DNA from: Pectobacterium sp. CFBP8739
GTDB lineage: Bacteria > Pseudomonadota > Gammaproteobacteria > Enterobacterales > Enterobacteriaceae
Assembly: GCF_013449375.1 (NCBI RefSeq)
Contig: NZ_JACDRR010000010.1
Coordinates: 1-64,000 of the forward strand
Direction of reading: 5' to 3'
Length of the DNA: 64,000 nt
A program made the translations under genes and the position numbers. Shown here in pieces: positions 51,113-59,680 of the stretch. The first letter of the stretch is position 1. Each line of letters begins with the position of its first letter. Below the pieces are notes generated by a model that saw only the letters and a list, made by a program, of their open reading frames with translations, made no database searches and had not been told where the DNA came from.

Positions 51113-52735
51113 ATGAAAAAAAGCCTACTAGCGTATTTTTCCGTCATTTCTCTTAAGAAAAATTTTTTCTTATTGTCTTTCTTTTTGTTTTTTATCCTGA
51201 TTTCTCTCTTTGCATTGGTGTTTGTCGTTTATGTGTCATTCACACTCAAGCAGTTTGAAGATGATGTAGATAACTTTTCTTCTGTTACTGTGGCGCATGC
51301 TGAAAAGATAATGTTGCAGGCGACATCTGCTCTCGATGAATTAGAAAAAAATTACCCACCGTATTGTGATGACTTGCATCTGAATTCACTGCGTAAGGTC
51401 GCCTATGACAATGATTATATTCAGGATACCGTCTATATTGATGGGAATCGACCTCGTTGTTCTGCGATGCTGGGTGAAATGAAAACGGTATATCTCCCAC
51501 CACCTGATTTTCGCTATAAAAATACTTATGATGTTTGGTATAAGATAGATGGTTTTCTCAATAAAAACAGACCAATGATTTATGTTGGTTCAGCACGTCA
51601 TCTTGTTGTGTTGAACCCCCGTTCATTTTGGGATGTTCCTTCTTATAGTTATAATATCCAGTATGCTTTTTTAGAAGAAAGTCATAAAAATGGTCAGGTT
51701 ATTTTATCGAATGTTATAAATGGAAATATCTATTCTCATATTCTCACTGATGGTGAAGACAATGATAGGTTTTATATGGATAATAAATATTATGTCCACA
51801 CGGTCTTACCCGAAAGTGAAGTTTCATTAGTCGTGAGTGCAGATAATCCTGTTGATGTTTCATTTTATATTAAGGCTTTTTTCTCTTCGTTCCCGATTGC
51901 TTTTTTAATGGCTCTGGTTATTTCTTCCATCATATCCAGAAAAACTCGTGAAATTCAAAGCCCTGCTTATATTATTAATCAAGCGATAGTAAAAAAAGAG
52001 TTTGAACTTCATTACCAACCGATCATTAAATTAGATGCCGCCGACGTTGTTGGGTGTGAAGCATTAGTGCGCTGGCGTCATTCTGATGGACATCTGATTA
52101 CGCCGGATTCCTTTATTCCGATGGTTAGACAAATGGGTTTAATGAAAGATCTCACTTTTTTCATTATTAATGAAGCGTTACAGACGGCTAGCGTGCTGAA
52201 GAAAAGTTATCCTGATCTGTTTGTTTCTATCAATCTTGAAGCGGCTGAATTTGAAGATATGTCCGTTTTCAATTATCTCGTGGAAAACATAGAAAAATAC
52301 GATATCGAGGGGAAGAATGTTAATGTCGAATTAACCGAATCCTCTATGGTCGAACCGCAAAAAGCAGCACCAATGGTGGAATTATATCAACAACAAGGCG
52401 TTGATGTCGCCATTGATGATTTTGGCACTGGGTATTCTGGGCTGTCGTATCTTGAGCGGGTAAAAGCCAATAAGCTTAAAATCGACAAGTCCTTTGTTGG
52501 AAATATTAATGACCATTCGCCAACTGATATTGTACTGTCCCATATTGTCAGCATGGCGCACTGTCTTAATCTGCATATCGTGGCTGAGGGGATTGAAACC
52601 CCTGCTCAGGAGGCCTATCTGAAAAACCTGGGCGTTGCTTATGCGCAGGGCTGGTTGTATTCCAAAGCGCTAACGCAAGAAGACTTGCTTGCGTTTCTGG
52701 CGGCAAGAAGTGAAATGGTACTGGAAGGACAGTAA
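51113..52735 (+). CDS. CSS-motif EAL-domain c-di-GMP phosphodiesterase
   Basis: A 540-residue inner-membrane phosphodiesterase predicted to hydrolyse c-di-GMP to pGpG. Helix 1 spans residues 17-41 and helix 2 about 251-275, enclosing a periplasmic CSS-type sensor with Cys85 and Cys116 (RPRCSAM), like the E. coli PdeB/C/D group, where thiol oxidation tunes activity. The cytoplasmic EAL domain keeps the key residues: EALVRW (316-321), ELTES (406-410), IDDFGTGYS (434-442), LKIDKSFV (455-462), VAEGIET (490-496). It should therefore be active. The N-terminal half is AT-rich. Single gene, no operon partner. Confidence 0.9.
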   Translation: MKKSLLAYFSVISLKKNFFLLSFFLFFILISLFALVFVVYVSFTLKQFEDDVDNFSSVTVAHAEKIMLQATSALDELEKNYPPYCDDLHLNSLRKVAYDNDYIQDTVYIDGNRPRCSAMLGEMKTVYLPPPDFRYKNTYDVWYKIDGFLNKNRPMIYVGSARHLVVLNPRSFWDVPSYSYNIQYAFLEESHKNGQVILSNVINGNIYSHILTDGEDNDRFYMDNKYYVHTVLPESEVSLVVSADNPVDVSFYIKAFFSSFPIAFLMALVISSIISRKTREIQSPAYIINQAIVKKEFELHYQPIIKLDAADVVGCEALVRWRHSDGHLITPDSFIPMVRQMGLMKDLTFFIINEALQTASVLKKSYPDLFVSINLEAAEFEDMSVFNYLVENIEKYDIEGKNVNVELTESSMVEPQKAAPMVELYQQQGVDVAIDDFGTGYSGLSYLERVKANKLKIDKSFVGNINDHSPTDIVLSHIVSMAHCLNLHIVAEGIETPAQEAYLKNLGVAYAQGWLYSKALTQEDLLAFLAARSEMVLEGQ

Positions 52736-52855
52736 AGTCACGATAAACTCGGCTTCACTATCAAAAATAGGCATAAAAGGGTAAAATATCGAAATTATGG
52801 TAGTTACCTAATGATATTTATTGCTTTTTTATTGTGATTTTTTTAGGAGTTTATC

Positions 52856-53197
52856 ATGCAACAGTTACCTCATTGTCCAAAATGCAGTTCTGAATATACC
52901 TGGCAAGAGGGTGAAATGCTTAACTGCCCAGAATGCGGAAATGAGTGGTCGGCGGCAGGCGATGCACCCGCGCAGGATGATGTTTTAGTGGTAAAAGATG
53001 CCAACGGTAATCTTCTGGCAGATGGCGATACGGTCACGGTCATTAAAGACCTAAAAGTTAAAGGCAGTTCGACCCCGCTGAAAATCGGCACCCGCGTAAA
53101 GGGCATTCGTCTGGTGGAAGGCGACCACAATATTGATTGTAAAATCGACGGTTTCGGTCCGATGAAACTGAAATCTGAGTTTGTGAAGAAAAACTGA
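52856..53197 (+). CDS. yjdM: Zinc-ribbon protein YjdM (PhnA family)
   Basis: A 113-residue protein with an N-terminal zinc ribbon ([22 protein letters not shown], split as CPKC and CPEC, residues 8-30) and a C-terminal PhnA domain with [20 protein letters not shown] and [17 protein letters not shown]. Once linked to phosphonate use, it is not a phosphonoacetate hydrolase in E. coli and its function is open. AGGAG lies shortly before the ATG. Confidence 0.93.
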   Translation: MQQLPHCPKCSSEYTWQEGEMLNCPECGNEWSAAGDAPAQDDVLVVKDANGNLLADGDTVTVIKDLKVKGSSTPLKIGTRVKGIRLVEGDHNIDCKIDGFGPMKLKSEFVKKN

Positions 53198-53333
53198 TTC
53201 GGGTGTGATGGCGTGCGCCGGTCTGCCATCTGGTCGGCGCGCGGCACTTTTTCACTTCTGGCTGGTTTTTTCACATCAGACAATCCTTTACCATAGCGGG
53301 TATTGATTTCTTACCTGGCTATACGGATATCTG

Positions 53334-54404
53334 ATGCGTCATTTGGTTCGTTTTCTCCCTCTGCTTGTTTTGCTCTCGGCTTGTAGCAGTCAGCCGGCTC
53401 CTCCCCCCGCAGACGCGCCTTCAGGTAATCCTTTTAAAGGCGGTTTCCTGCTTGAACCTGCACACAGTGTCCATCCGTTAGGCGGCGATTTTGCGACTAA
53501 CCCAGCTACAGCGCGGTTTGTCGACAAAATGGTGCTGGAACACGGCTTTAATCGCCAGCAACTGCATGATGTGCTGGTTCAGGCGAAAAGCCTGGATTGG
53601 GTTATTCGCCTGATGGATAAACAGGCTCCGGCATCACGCGGGCCTTCTGGGCCAAACGGGGCTTGGAACCGCTACCGCAACCAGTTTATTACGCCGGATA
53701 ACGTGCAGAATGGTGTGGCGTTCTGGAATCAATATCAGGATGCGCTACAGCGCGCCCAGAACATCTATGGCGTTCCGCCTGAGATTATCGTTGGTATTAT
53801 TGGTGTTGAAACCCGTTGGGGCCGAGTGATGGGGAAAACGCGCATCATTGATGCTCTGGCCACGTTAGCGTTTGATTACCCGCGACGTGCCGATTACTTT
53901 GCGGGTGAGTTGGAAACCTTCTTGCTGATGGCGCGTAAAGAAGGCAACGATCCGCTCAGCCTGCGTGGCTCTTACGCGGGGGCGATGGGCTACGGACAGT
54001 TTATGCCTTCCTCCTTCAAGGACTACGCGGTGGATTTCGACGGCAACGGACACACTAACCTGTGGGATCCGGTGGACGCGATTGGCAGCGTGGCCAACTA
54101 TTTCAAAGCGCACGGGTGGGTGAAGGGTGCCCCTGTGGCGGTGCAGGCAAACGGTCAGGCACCACTGCTGGCGAATGGTTTTAATACCCGCTACTCGCTT
54201 ACTGAACTCCAGGCCGCGGGTTTAACGCCACAGCATTCGCTGGCGGGATACAGTGAAGCCAGCCTGCTACGGTTGGATATCGGTACGGGCTATCAATACT
54301 GGTATGGATTACCGAATTTCTACACCATCACGCGCTACAACCACAGCACGCACTACGCGATGGCCGTATGGCAATTGGGTGAGGCCGTAGGCCGCGCTCG
54401 CTAG
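53334..54404 (+). CDS. mltB: Membrane-bound lytic murein transglycosylase B
   Basis: MltB cuts the glycan strand of peptidoglycan to 1,6-anhydro products. The 356-residue precursor has a lipobox LLSACSS (Cys17). The SLT family 3 domain has the catalytic Glu in GIIGVETRWGRVMGKTR near residue 162 and the substrate motif YAGAMGYGQFMPSSFKDYA near 223, followed by an EF-hand-like loop DFDGNGHTNLWDPVDAIG. The gene is followed by the second copy of the structured repeat. Confidence 0.96.
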   Translation: MRHLVRFLPLLVLLSACSSQPAPPPADAPSGNPFKGGFLLEPAHSVHPLGGDFATNPATARFVDKMVLEHGFNRQQLHDVLVQAKSLDWVIRLMDKQAPASRGPSGPNGAWNRYRNQFITPDNVQNGVAFWNQYQDALQRAQNIYGVPPEIIVGIIGVETRWGRVMGKTRIIDALATLAFDYPRRADYFAGELETFLLMARKEGNDPLSLRGSYAGAMGYGQFMPSSFKDYAVDFDGNGHTNLWDPVDAIGSVANYFKAHGWVKGAPVAVQANGQAPLLANGFNTRYSLTELQAAGLTPQHSLAGYSEASLLRLDIGTGYQYWYGLPNFYTITRYNHSTHYAMAVWQLGEAVGRAR

Positions 54405-54497
54405 GGTCAGGGCTATTATTTTGTGGCTTGCTAATAACGGCTGACTCCAATCTCAGGGCTGTTTCTTATACACGGTGTGGGATGCCAGCAGGATTGA

Positions 54498-54790
54498 CTG
54501 TTATCGGGCGTAAAAAATTATGCATCGGTGGGCGTGGCCGCCGAGTGAGCGGCACGGATGCCGCGAAAGCCAGTGCCGCGTCGGGAACGCGTCACTGGTG
54601 GCTCGATTAGCGGTCATGAACACCGATGGCACCGCTTTAGCGGCATAATTCCCGCCAAAAGCCTGGGGTCTCGGGGCGAGCGGCGTTTGAGCCGTCCCGA
54701 GTCGGGCGCGTGCGACGAAGTAGCATGAGAATAACGTTATTGTGGCGCACGAAACGGCCTCTGAGCCTGCATAAAAATGTGACTCAAAGG
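54498..54790 (+). repeat. Structured dispersed element, copy B
   Basis: A 293-bp noncoding element homologous to 9791-10082 in the same orientation relative to the upstream gene. Its stems are GCGGC/GCCGC (54549-54553 with 54560-54564), CCAGTG/CACTGG (54570-54575 with 54593-54598) enclosing CGCGT/ACGCG, and CTCGGGGCG/CGTCCCGAG (54670-54678 with 54693-54701). These occupy the same places as the stems of copy A, but with different base pairs. It lies in the 535-bp gap between mltB and the TauE-family gene. Confidence 0.75.
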
Positions 54791-54939
54791 ACTGTCGAGA
54801 ATCTCACTCTTCCTAATCCTCCCTTTGCCTCAAATTTTCCCTGAATCACCCTCAATACAATCCGCATCGACAGCTTTGCAGCATCATTGGACTATTCCTG
54901 CATAGGGGTTTCCTATGGCGTTGTAAACCGAGGCGATGA

Positions 54940-55665
54940 ATGACAACGATGATGGTGGTGTTCCTGCTGGCTGGCGTGGTGAAAGGCGTGATTGGTCTGG
55001 GATTACCGACAATCGCGATGGGGCTGTTAACGCTGGTGATGCCCGCTGCCAGCGCGGCGGGGCTGTTGATTGTTCCGTCACTGGTGACCAACATCTGGCA
55101 GCTTGCCTGCGGCCCCGCCTTTATGAGCCTGATTCAGCGGTTCTGGACGCTGTTTGCCGGGATTATTATTGGGACACTCTGGAACGGCCTGCCGACGCTA
55201 ACCTCGTCATCGTCATGGACGAGTGCGGCGCTCGGCGGCATTTTGGTGGTTTATGGCCTGTGGGGAATCATCGCGACGACTTTGCCGCAGCCTGGCCGCC
55301 ATGAAATCTGGCTGTCGCCGCTGGTGGGTTACATCACTGGCGCTATCACGGCGACGACGGGGGTCTTCGTGATCCCCGCCGTACCTTACCTGCAATGCCT
55401 GCGACTCAATAAAAACGATCTGATACAGGCGCTGGGGCTGATGTTTACCGTTTCCACGTTGGGGCTGGCGTTACAGCTAATGCAGGGGATCGGGCTACAG
55501 GGCATCGATCTCTGGCAATCGATGCTGGCGCTGATCCCCGCGCTACTGGGCATGATGATGGGGCAACGCCTGCGCCGCGCGATTAGCGAGCAGGTTTTCC
55601 GGCGCTGCTTCTTCCTCGGACTGGTGCTGCTGGGCGGATATATGGCCGTGCGCGGCCTGATTTAA
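54940..55665 (+). CDS. TauE/SafE-family sulfite exporter-like membrane protein
   Basis: A 241-residue integral membrane protein with about eight hydrophobic helices. The TauE/SafE motif near the N terminus is GVVKGVIGLGLPTIAMGLL, and its second half-repeat starts at GYITGAITATTGVFVIPAVP near residue 129. The family exports or imports sulfite, sulfoacetate or other small organic anions; the substrate here is unknown. GAGG lies 7 bases before the ATG. It is convergent with a LysR gene and overlaps it by 4 bases at the stops. Confidence 0.87.
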   Translation: MTTMMVVFLLAGVVKGVIGLGLPTIAMGLLTLVMPAASAAGLLIVPSLVTNIWQLACGPAFMSLIQRFWTLFAGIIIGTLWNGLPTLTSSSSWTSAALGGILVVYGLWGIIATTLPQPGRHEIWLSPLVGYITGAITATTGVFVIPAVPYLQCLRLNKNDLIQALGLMFTVSTLGLALQLMQGIGLQGIDLWQSMLALIPALLGMMMGQRLRRAISEQVFRRCFFLGLVLLGGYMAVRGLI

Positions 55666-56555
55666 GCGGCGTTCTCTGTCGTAATAAACGTGACGAAGTC
55701 CTGAACGTAACCGGGCAGTGTGGAAAACTGGCGGGCGCAGACAACCAGATTACGTCTCGCCCAGTCGTCTGACAGTGGGACTGTGCGGATAGCCAGACGC
55801 TCCATCATACGCTGTGCGGCATGACGTGGAAGAATGCCAATGCCGATACCGCTGTGAATCACCTGCGTAACGGCATCAAAGCTGGCAAGACGCACGCGGT
55901 AATTCAGGCGTTTCCCCAGCCTTCTGGCGTGCTCGTCGATGTGCTCCTGTAACGCCGCGCCTTCGCTAAGCCCGATAAATTCGGCATCGGCGATGTCAGC
56001 CAGGCTGAGTTGTTGTTCGCCGAACCCTGTGCTGTTTTGCGGCAGCACGACCACCAGTTCGTCCTGACGGAACGGGCGCGTTTCCAGTCCATCGAGTGGT
56101 ACGGAATCGGCCACAATGCCGAGATCGGCGGTTTGATTGCGGAGAGCATTAACGATGTCGCGGCTGAGTTTTTCATTCACCGATACGGATATCTGTGGGC
56201 AGACCACCAGATAGTGACCCAGCAGAGCGGGTAAATATTCATTCAGTGCCGCAGAGTTGCACAACAGCGGAATATGGCCGCGCAACCCCTTGCTGTATTG
56301 ATGTAATTCGCTGCGCATGTGATCGACCTGACGCAGGATGATGTGGGCATGGTGCGCAAGAGAAAATCCCGCGTCGGTGAGTGAGACGCCCGCCTTTGAC
56401 CGCAGCAGCAGCGGTACGCCAAGTTCCTCTTCCATACCGCGGATACGTTCGCTGGCGGCCTGAACGGTCAGGCTGGACGCTCCTGCGCCACCGGTAATGC
56501 TGCCTGCTTTCTGAATATTGAGAAACAGCCGGAGATCGGTTAAATCGAATCGCAT
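55662..56555 (-). CDS. LysR-family transcriptional regulator
   Basis: A 297-residue LysR regulator. The helix-turn-helix is at the N terminus (LRLFLNIQKAGSITGGAGAS, then SLTVQAASERIRGMEEELGV), and the substrate-binding domain starts near residue 90. The target is unknown. Convergent overlap with the TauE/SafE gene suggests a shared job, since such pairs commonly regulate transport of the LysR ligand, but this is inference. Confidence 0.88.
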   Translation of the reverse strand: MRFDLTDLRLFLNIQKAGSITGGAGASSLTVQAASERIRGMEEELGVPLLLRSKAGVSLTDAGFSLAHHAHIILRQVDHMRSELHQYSKGLRGHIPLLCNSAALNEYLPALLGHYLVVCPQISVSVNEKLSRDIVNALRNQTADLGIVADSVPLDGLETRPFRQDELVVVLPQNSTGFGEQQLSLADIADAEFIGLSEGAALQEHIDEHARRLGKRLNYRVRLASFDAVTQVIHSGIGIGILPRHAAQRMMERLAIRTVPLSDDWARRNLVVCARQFSTLPGYVQDFVTFITTENAA

Positions 56556-56635
56556 AGCGGGAATCTGTCTCGGAGAAGCCGATACCCACTATTATGTTCG
56601 TGAGTCAGGGTGACGGCAACCGCCCAGCACGCGAC

Positions 56636-57343
56636 TTACTGAAATTCCACTCTATTTCTGCCTTTTTCCTTGGCCTGATAGAGCGCGGCATCCGCTGCGC
56701 CATAGAGCGCATCGAAACGGGTGTTCTGCGCTGCCCAACTGACGCCAAAGCTGGCGGTAACACGCTGTTGCGGCAGGACGCTAAGCGGCATTCTGTTGAG
56801 ATCCTGATGAATGCGGCTGGCGAGCGAGACAGCCTGCATCAGCGTATGGCCTTCCAGCAGAATGGTGAACTCCTCACCACCAACGCGGCCAATGCTGCTT
56901 GTGGTATTCAGCACGTGTTGCACGCGTGATACGAGATCGCAGATCACGGCATCGCCGGTAGGATGACCGTAGGCATCGTTCACCAGTTTGAAGTGATCGA
57001 TATCCAGCACGATGAGCGCTGCCTGATTGCGTTCCAACGCGTGGTTGATGCGTTCAATGATCGCGCCACGGTTATACACGCTGGTCAGCGGATCGTGGCT
57101 GGCCTTGTATTCCAGTTCGACTGCCAGTTGATTGAGCTGGGCATTCAAACGGTTCAGCTCTTTCTCCGCCCGATCGCTGCGTGAAATCAGGCGGTGCGAT
57201 TCTCGTACCAGCCGCTGGTAATGGTCGGTTAACGCCAGCAGCGTGTCGCGATAGACTTCAGCAGGTCTTTCCTGCTGGTTAGCAATGTTACGCGCGGCGA
57301 GCAGAATATCGTATTCCGGTGTAAACAATTCAATTGTGCTCAT
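56636..57343 (-). CDS. siaD: SiaD-like GGDEF diguanylate cyclase
   Basis: A soluble 235-residue protein. An N-terminal helical coiled-coil stretch (about residues 10-85, including RAEKELNRLNAQLNQLAVEL) is followed by a GGDEF domain with DHDPLT-like ASHDPLTSVYNRGAI and the catalytic loop RVGGEEFTILLEG, so it should make c-di-GMP. I see no clear RxxD inhibitory site before the loop. I start it at the ATG at 57343; the frame also opens at a GTG three codons earlier. It overlaps siaC by 14 bases and is the last gene of a four-gene operon. In Pseudomonas aeruginosa, SiaC binding activates SiaD; the same is inferred here. Confidence 0.85.
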   Translation of the reverse strand: MSTIELFTPEYDILLAARNIANQQERPAEVYRDTLLALTDHYQRLVRESHRLISRSDRAEKELNRLNAQLNQLAVELEYKASHDPLTSVYNRGAIIERINHALERNQAALIVLDIDHFKLVNDAYGHPTGDAVICDLVSRVQHVLNTTSSIGRVGGEEFTILLEGHTLMQAVSLASRIHQDLNRMPLSVLPQQRVTASFGVSWAAQNTRFDALYGAADAALYQAKEKGRNRVEFQ

Positions 57344-57782
57344 GGTTCTCACTCAAAATCGTGCTGTGAAAGGTCAGGGCAGGGAAGTCAATGTGAAGCT
57401 CTTCACCAAATTCTTCCGCAATGTCGTCGTCTTTGTCGTAATACCAATACAGGGCAATCGGTAACGACTGTTCCGCCGCCTGATTAAGCAGGTTGAATAA
57501 ACTGAACAGCATCTTGGTACTGGAACTGTTGAAGTAAATTAGGGAGACGTGAATCTCGATATTCGGTAGCGCCTCATCCGGCGGTATCGTTTCCGCGTAG
57601 GTCGTCAGCGTGTGCAGATACGCCTCAATCTCCGTAAGCAGTGGGCGGTAAAACGCCGCGGCATTCTCAGGATAAGACTCGCCAGAAAGATAAAGACGGT
57701 GTGTGTCAAAGTGAAAGTCAACAGTTGGGGTACAGGATGTCCCCGAAATATGGAGATTGCTTATGGTCGTTATATTTTTCAT
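57330..57782 (-). CDS. siaC: SiaC-family (DUF1987) regulatory switch protein
   Basis: A 150-residue protein with the DUF1987 signatures LYLSGESYPENAAAFYRPLL (residues 30-49) and IHVSLIYFNSSSTKMLFSLF (77-96). In Pseudomonas SiaC is phosphorylated by SiaB on a Thr in this FNSS region and dephosphorylated by SiaA; the unphosphorylated form activates SiaD. Thr89 (with Ser86-88) is the likely equivalent. It starts directly after the siaB stop and overlaps siaD, so stoichiometry is probably set by translational coupling. Confidence 0.87.
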   Translation of the reverse strand: MKNITTISNLHISGTSCTPTVDFHFDTHRLYLSGESYPENAAAFYRPLLTEIEAYLHTLTTYAETIPPDEALPNIEIHVSLIYFNSSSTKMLFSLFNLLNQAAEQSLPIALYWYYDKDDDIAEEFGEELHIDFPALTFHSTILSENHEHN

Positions 57783-57783
57783 G

Positions 57784-58338
57784 TCAAATGATTGCCTTCA
57801 GATAAAACGTAGATAGCCCCGTTGATGCGTCGGCCCGAAACGTAAACTGGAGTGGCTCACTGGCATCACGCGCGACGGTCAACAGCCCCATATCCGCGCC
57901 TTTGCTTGATGACGGGGTTTCATCGCGCAGGGAGGCCTTATAGGCGAGGCGGATTTCATCAAGCGTCATACCGCGCAGTGGCTCAAGGCGTCCCCGCAGC
58001 GCCTCGACATCGTCGGGGTGTACTGGGTTAGCACATAGCAGGAAGTATTTCCCATTTTCGTAACCCAGACAGACGGAGCCATGACGGACTTCGGCGGGCT
58101 GATCGAGCGCCGTTAGCGGGGCGGCGGAATAGCGAGTAATGTTCTGCACCATTTCGACGAAGGTAGAGAACAGTCTGCGACGGATACCGGCAGGAAGCTG
58201 TTTTTTCTCCAGCTGTAGTCGCATGGTTTCAGCCAGTGAACTGATGATGTTTTGTGAAAAATAGCCCACGTAATATAGCGTGATGTCATGCTGGTGTGAG
58301 GGCGTGAAAAATTCAGTGTATTTGATATTTGGCATCAT
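57784..58338 (-). CDS. siaB: SiaB-family protein kinase
   Basis: A 184-residue protein of the SiaB family, distantly related to GHKL anti-sigma kinases. RRLFSTFVEMVQNITRYSAA (near residue 55) corresponds to the N-box helix, and SSSKGADMGLLTVARDA (near 142) to the glycine-rich ATP lid. It is expected to phosphorylate SiaC. I start at the ATG at 58338, which has AGGCAG upstream; a TTG start further up would overlap the phosphatase gene. It lies between the phosphatase and siaC. Confidence 0.82.
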   Translation of the reverse strand: MMPNIKYTEFFTPSHQHDITLYYVGYFSQNIISSLAETMRLQLEKKQLPAGIRRRLFSTFVEMVQNITRYSAAPLTALDQPAEVRHGSVCLGYENGKYFLLCANPVHPDDVEALRGRLEPLRGMTLDEIRLAYKASLRDETPSSSKGADMGLLTVARDASEPLQFTFRADASTGLSTFYLKAII

Positions 58339-58351
58339 TCTGCCTGCCTGA

Positions 58352-59596
58352 TTAAACAAAAGTCGAACAATGTCGGAAGCCCCAAAATGTTAAATCATCT
58401 CGTCGGGTCTGATCGCCCTGGTAGATCTTGTGTGCCGACAGGAGCTGGTTAGCCAGCTCACGCATCGGCTGGTGTTGATAGTGCTGGAGATGCTCCTGTA
58501 GCCGACGTTTTCCAAACATAATCCGGCGTTCTCCGCCGATTTGATCCGTCAATCCATCCGTGGTGGTAAAAAACATATCGTCATCATGAAGCGGCAATTC
58601 GTAGCTCGACCACTGGTAGTCATAAGGTGTTTCGGTATAGCCGATCCCCATACGATCGCACTGAAGTGGTGTCAGTTGCCCAGTATGGCGTTGCAGCATG
58701 AAAGCAGGCATCCTCGCGCCGGAAAATGTCAGCGTGTTGCGCGTCATGTCGCAAAACATCAGCATGGCATCGCAACCGTCGTTAGAAGCCGAAAGCTGGC
58801 GCGTCTCGTCACGCTGCCCCAGCGTATCTTTAATATGGCGGTTGATCGTTTGTAATAGCTGCGCAGGCAGCATCGGACCGTGCTGGGTCAGCGCCTGTTC
58901 CAGTGCGGAAGAGAAAATCAGTGTCATAAATGCACCGGGTACGCCGTGTCCAGTGCAGTCTGCGACGGCAGCAAGCCAGCCATTCTGATAGGTTTTAAAG
59001 GCATAGCAGTCACCGCCGACACAGTCTCGCGGTTCCCAAGCCAAACACCAGTCCGCAAGCGTGCGGGACATCGCCTGCGTTGACGTCGTCAGCATCGCGG
59101 CCTGAATCACGCTGGCATATTCTATACTCTGCATAATCTGCTGATGCTGGCGCAGGTGCATATCGGAGACGGCCTTAATCAGATCGATGCCCAGCCCGAT
59201 ACCGATATAACGCCCGCTCTCGGTGATCATAAAGCCATCCGTCAGCGATTTATCTCCCGTGATCACCGTTTGATCGGCCACGTCGTTTAACGACGACAAC
59301 GCATCAACAATCAGCGGGTTTTTATCCATAAACGCGATGCAGCTCTTTTTATCGTACAGTTCGCGATAAAAGGGCCGTGCCATCTGCGAGAGAAAAATGT
59401 GGCGGTTGATTAAGCCGAAAGGGCGTCCATCCTCAACGACAGGCAGGCTGACCCACTCTTTATTTTTACTAAATAACTGCAATACGGTGGCGTTGTCGGT
59501 GTCAGGGGAAACATCCGGCAAGGGAATGCAAAGATCGCGCGCCACCGGTATATCTCGGAGGTGCGGTTGGGCGGATCGAACGGGCATGGCGATCAT
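58352..59596 (-). CDS. SiaA-like SpoIIE phosphatase with CBS-type N-terminal domain
   Basis: A 414-residue protein, first gene of the operon. The C-terminal PP2C-like SpoIIE domain (about 160-410) has the metal-binding segments PRDCVGGDCYAF (189-200), AVADCTGHGVPGAFMT (210-225), FTTTDGLTDQIGG (343-355) and DDLTFWGF (400-407), so it should be an active Ser/Thr phosphatase, presumably on SiaC. Residues about 15-145 look like a CBS pair (WVSLPVVEDGRPFGLINRHI). There is no membrane helix. Pseudomonas SiaA instead carries membrane and HAMP segments, so the input signal here must be cytoplasmic. Assignment of the N-terminal fold is by eye. Confidence 0.82.
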   Translation of the reverse strand: MIAMPVRSAQPHLRDIPVARDLCIPLPDVSPDTDNATVLQLFSKNKEWVSLPVVEDGRPFGLINRHIFLSQMARPFYRELYDKKSCIAFMDKNPLIVDALSSLNDVADQTVITGDKSLTDGFMITESGRYIGIGLGIDLIKAVSDMHLRQHQQIMQSIEYASVIQAAMLTTSTQAMSRTLADWCLAWEPRDCVGGDCYAFKTYQNGWLAAVADCTGHGVPGAFMTLIFSSALEQALTQHGPMLPAQLLQTINRHIKDTLGQRDETRQLSASNDGCDAMLMFCDMTRNTLTFSGARMPAFMLQRHTGQLTPLQCDRMGIGYTETPYDYQWSSYELPLHDDDMFFTTTDGLTDQIGGERRIMFGKRRLQEHLQHYQHQPMRELANQLLSAHKIYQGDQTRRDDLTFWGFRHCSTFV

Positions 59597-59680
59597 GGTT
59601 AATCTTTGGGCAGATTTGTCTTTAAGGCAAAATACCCGCCCTTGATGACCAAATGATGACAGCCCCCGTTTTCGGTAAGG

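Noticed and set aside
50887-51147. Open frames in the GST-EAL gap, including an 86-codon leftward frame and a 26-codon rightward one
   Set aside because: Neither resembles a known family. The 86-codon frame would run through the start of the EAL gene, and no clear ribosome-binding site was seen.
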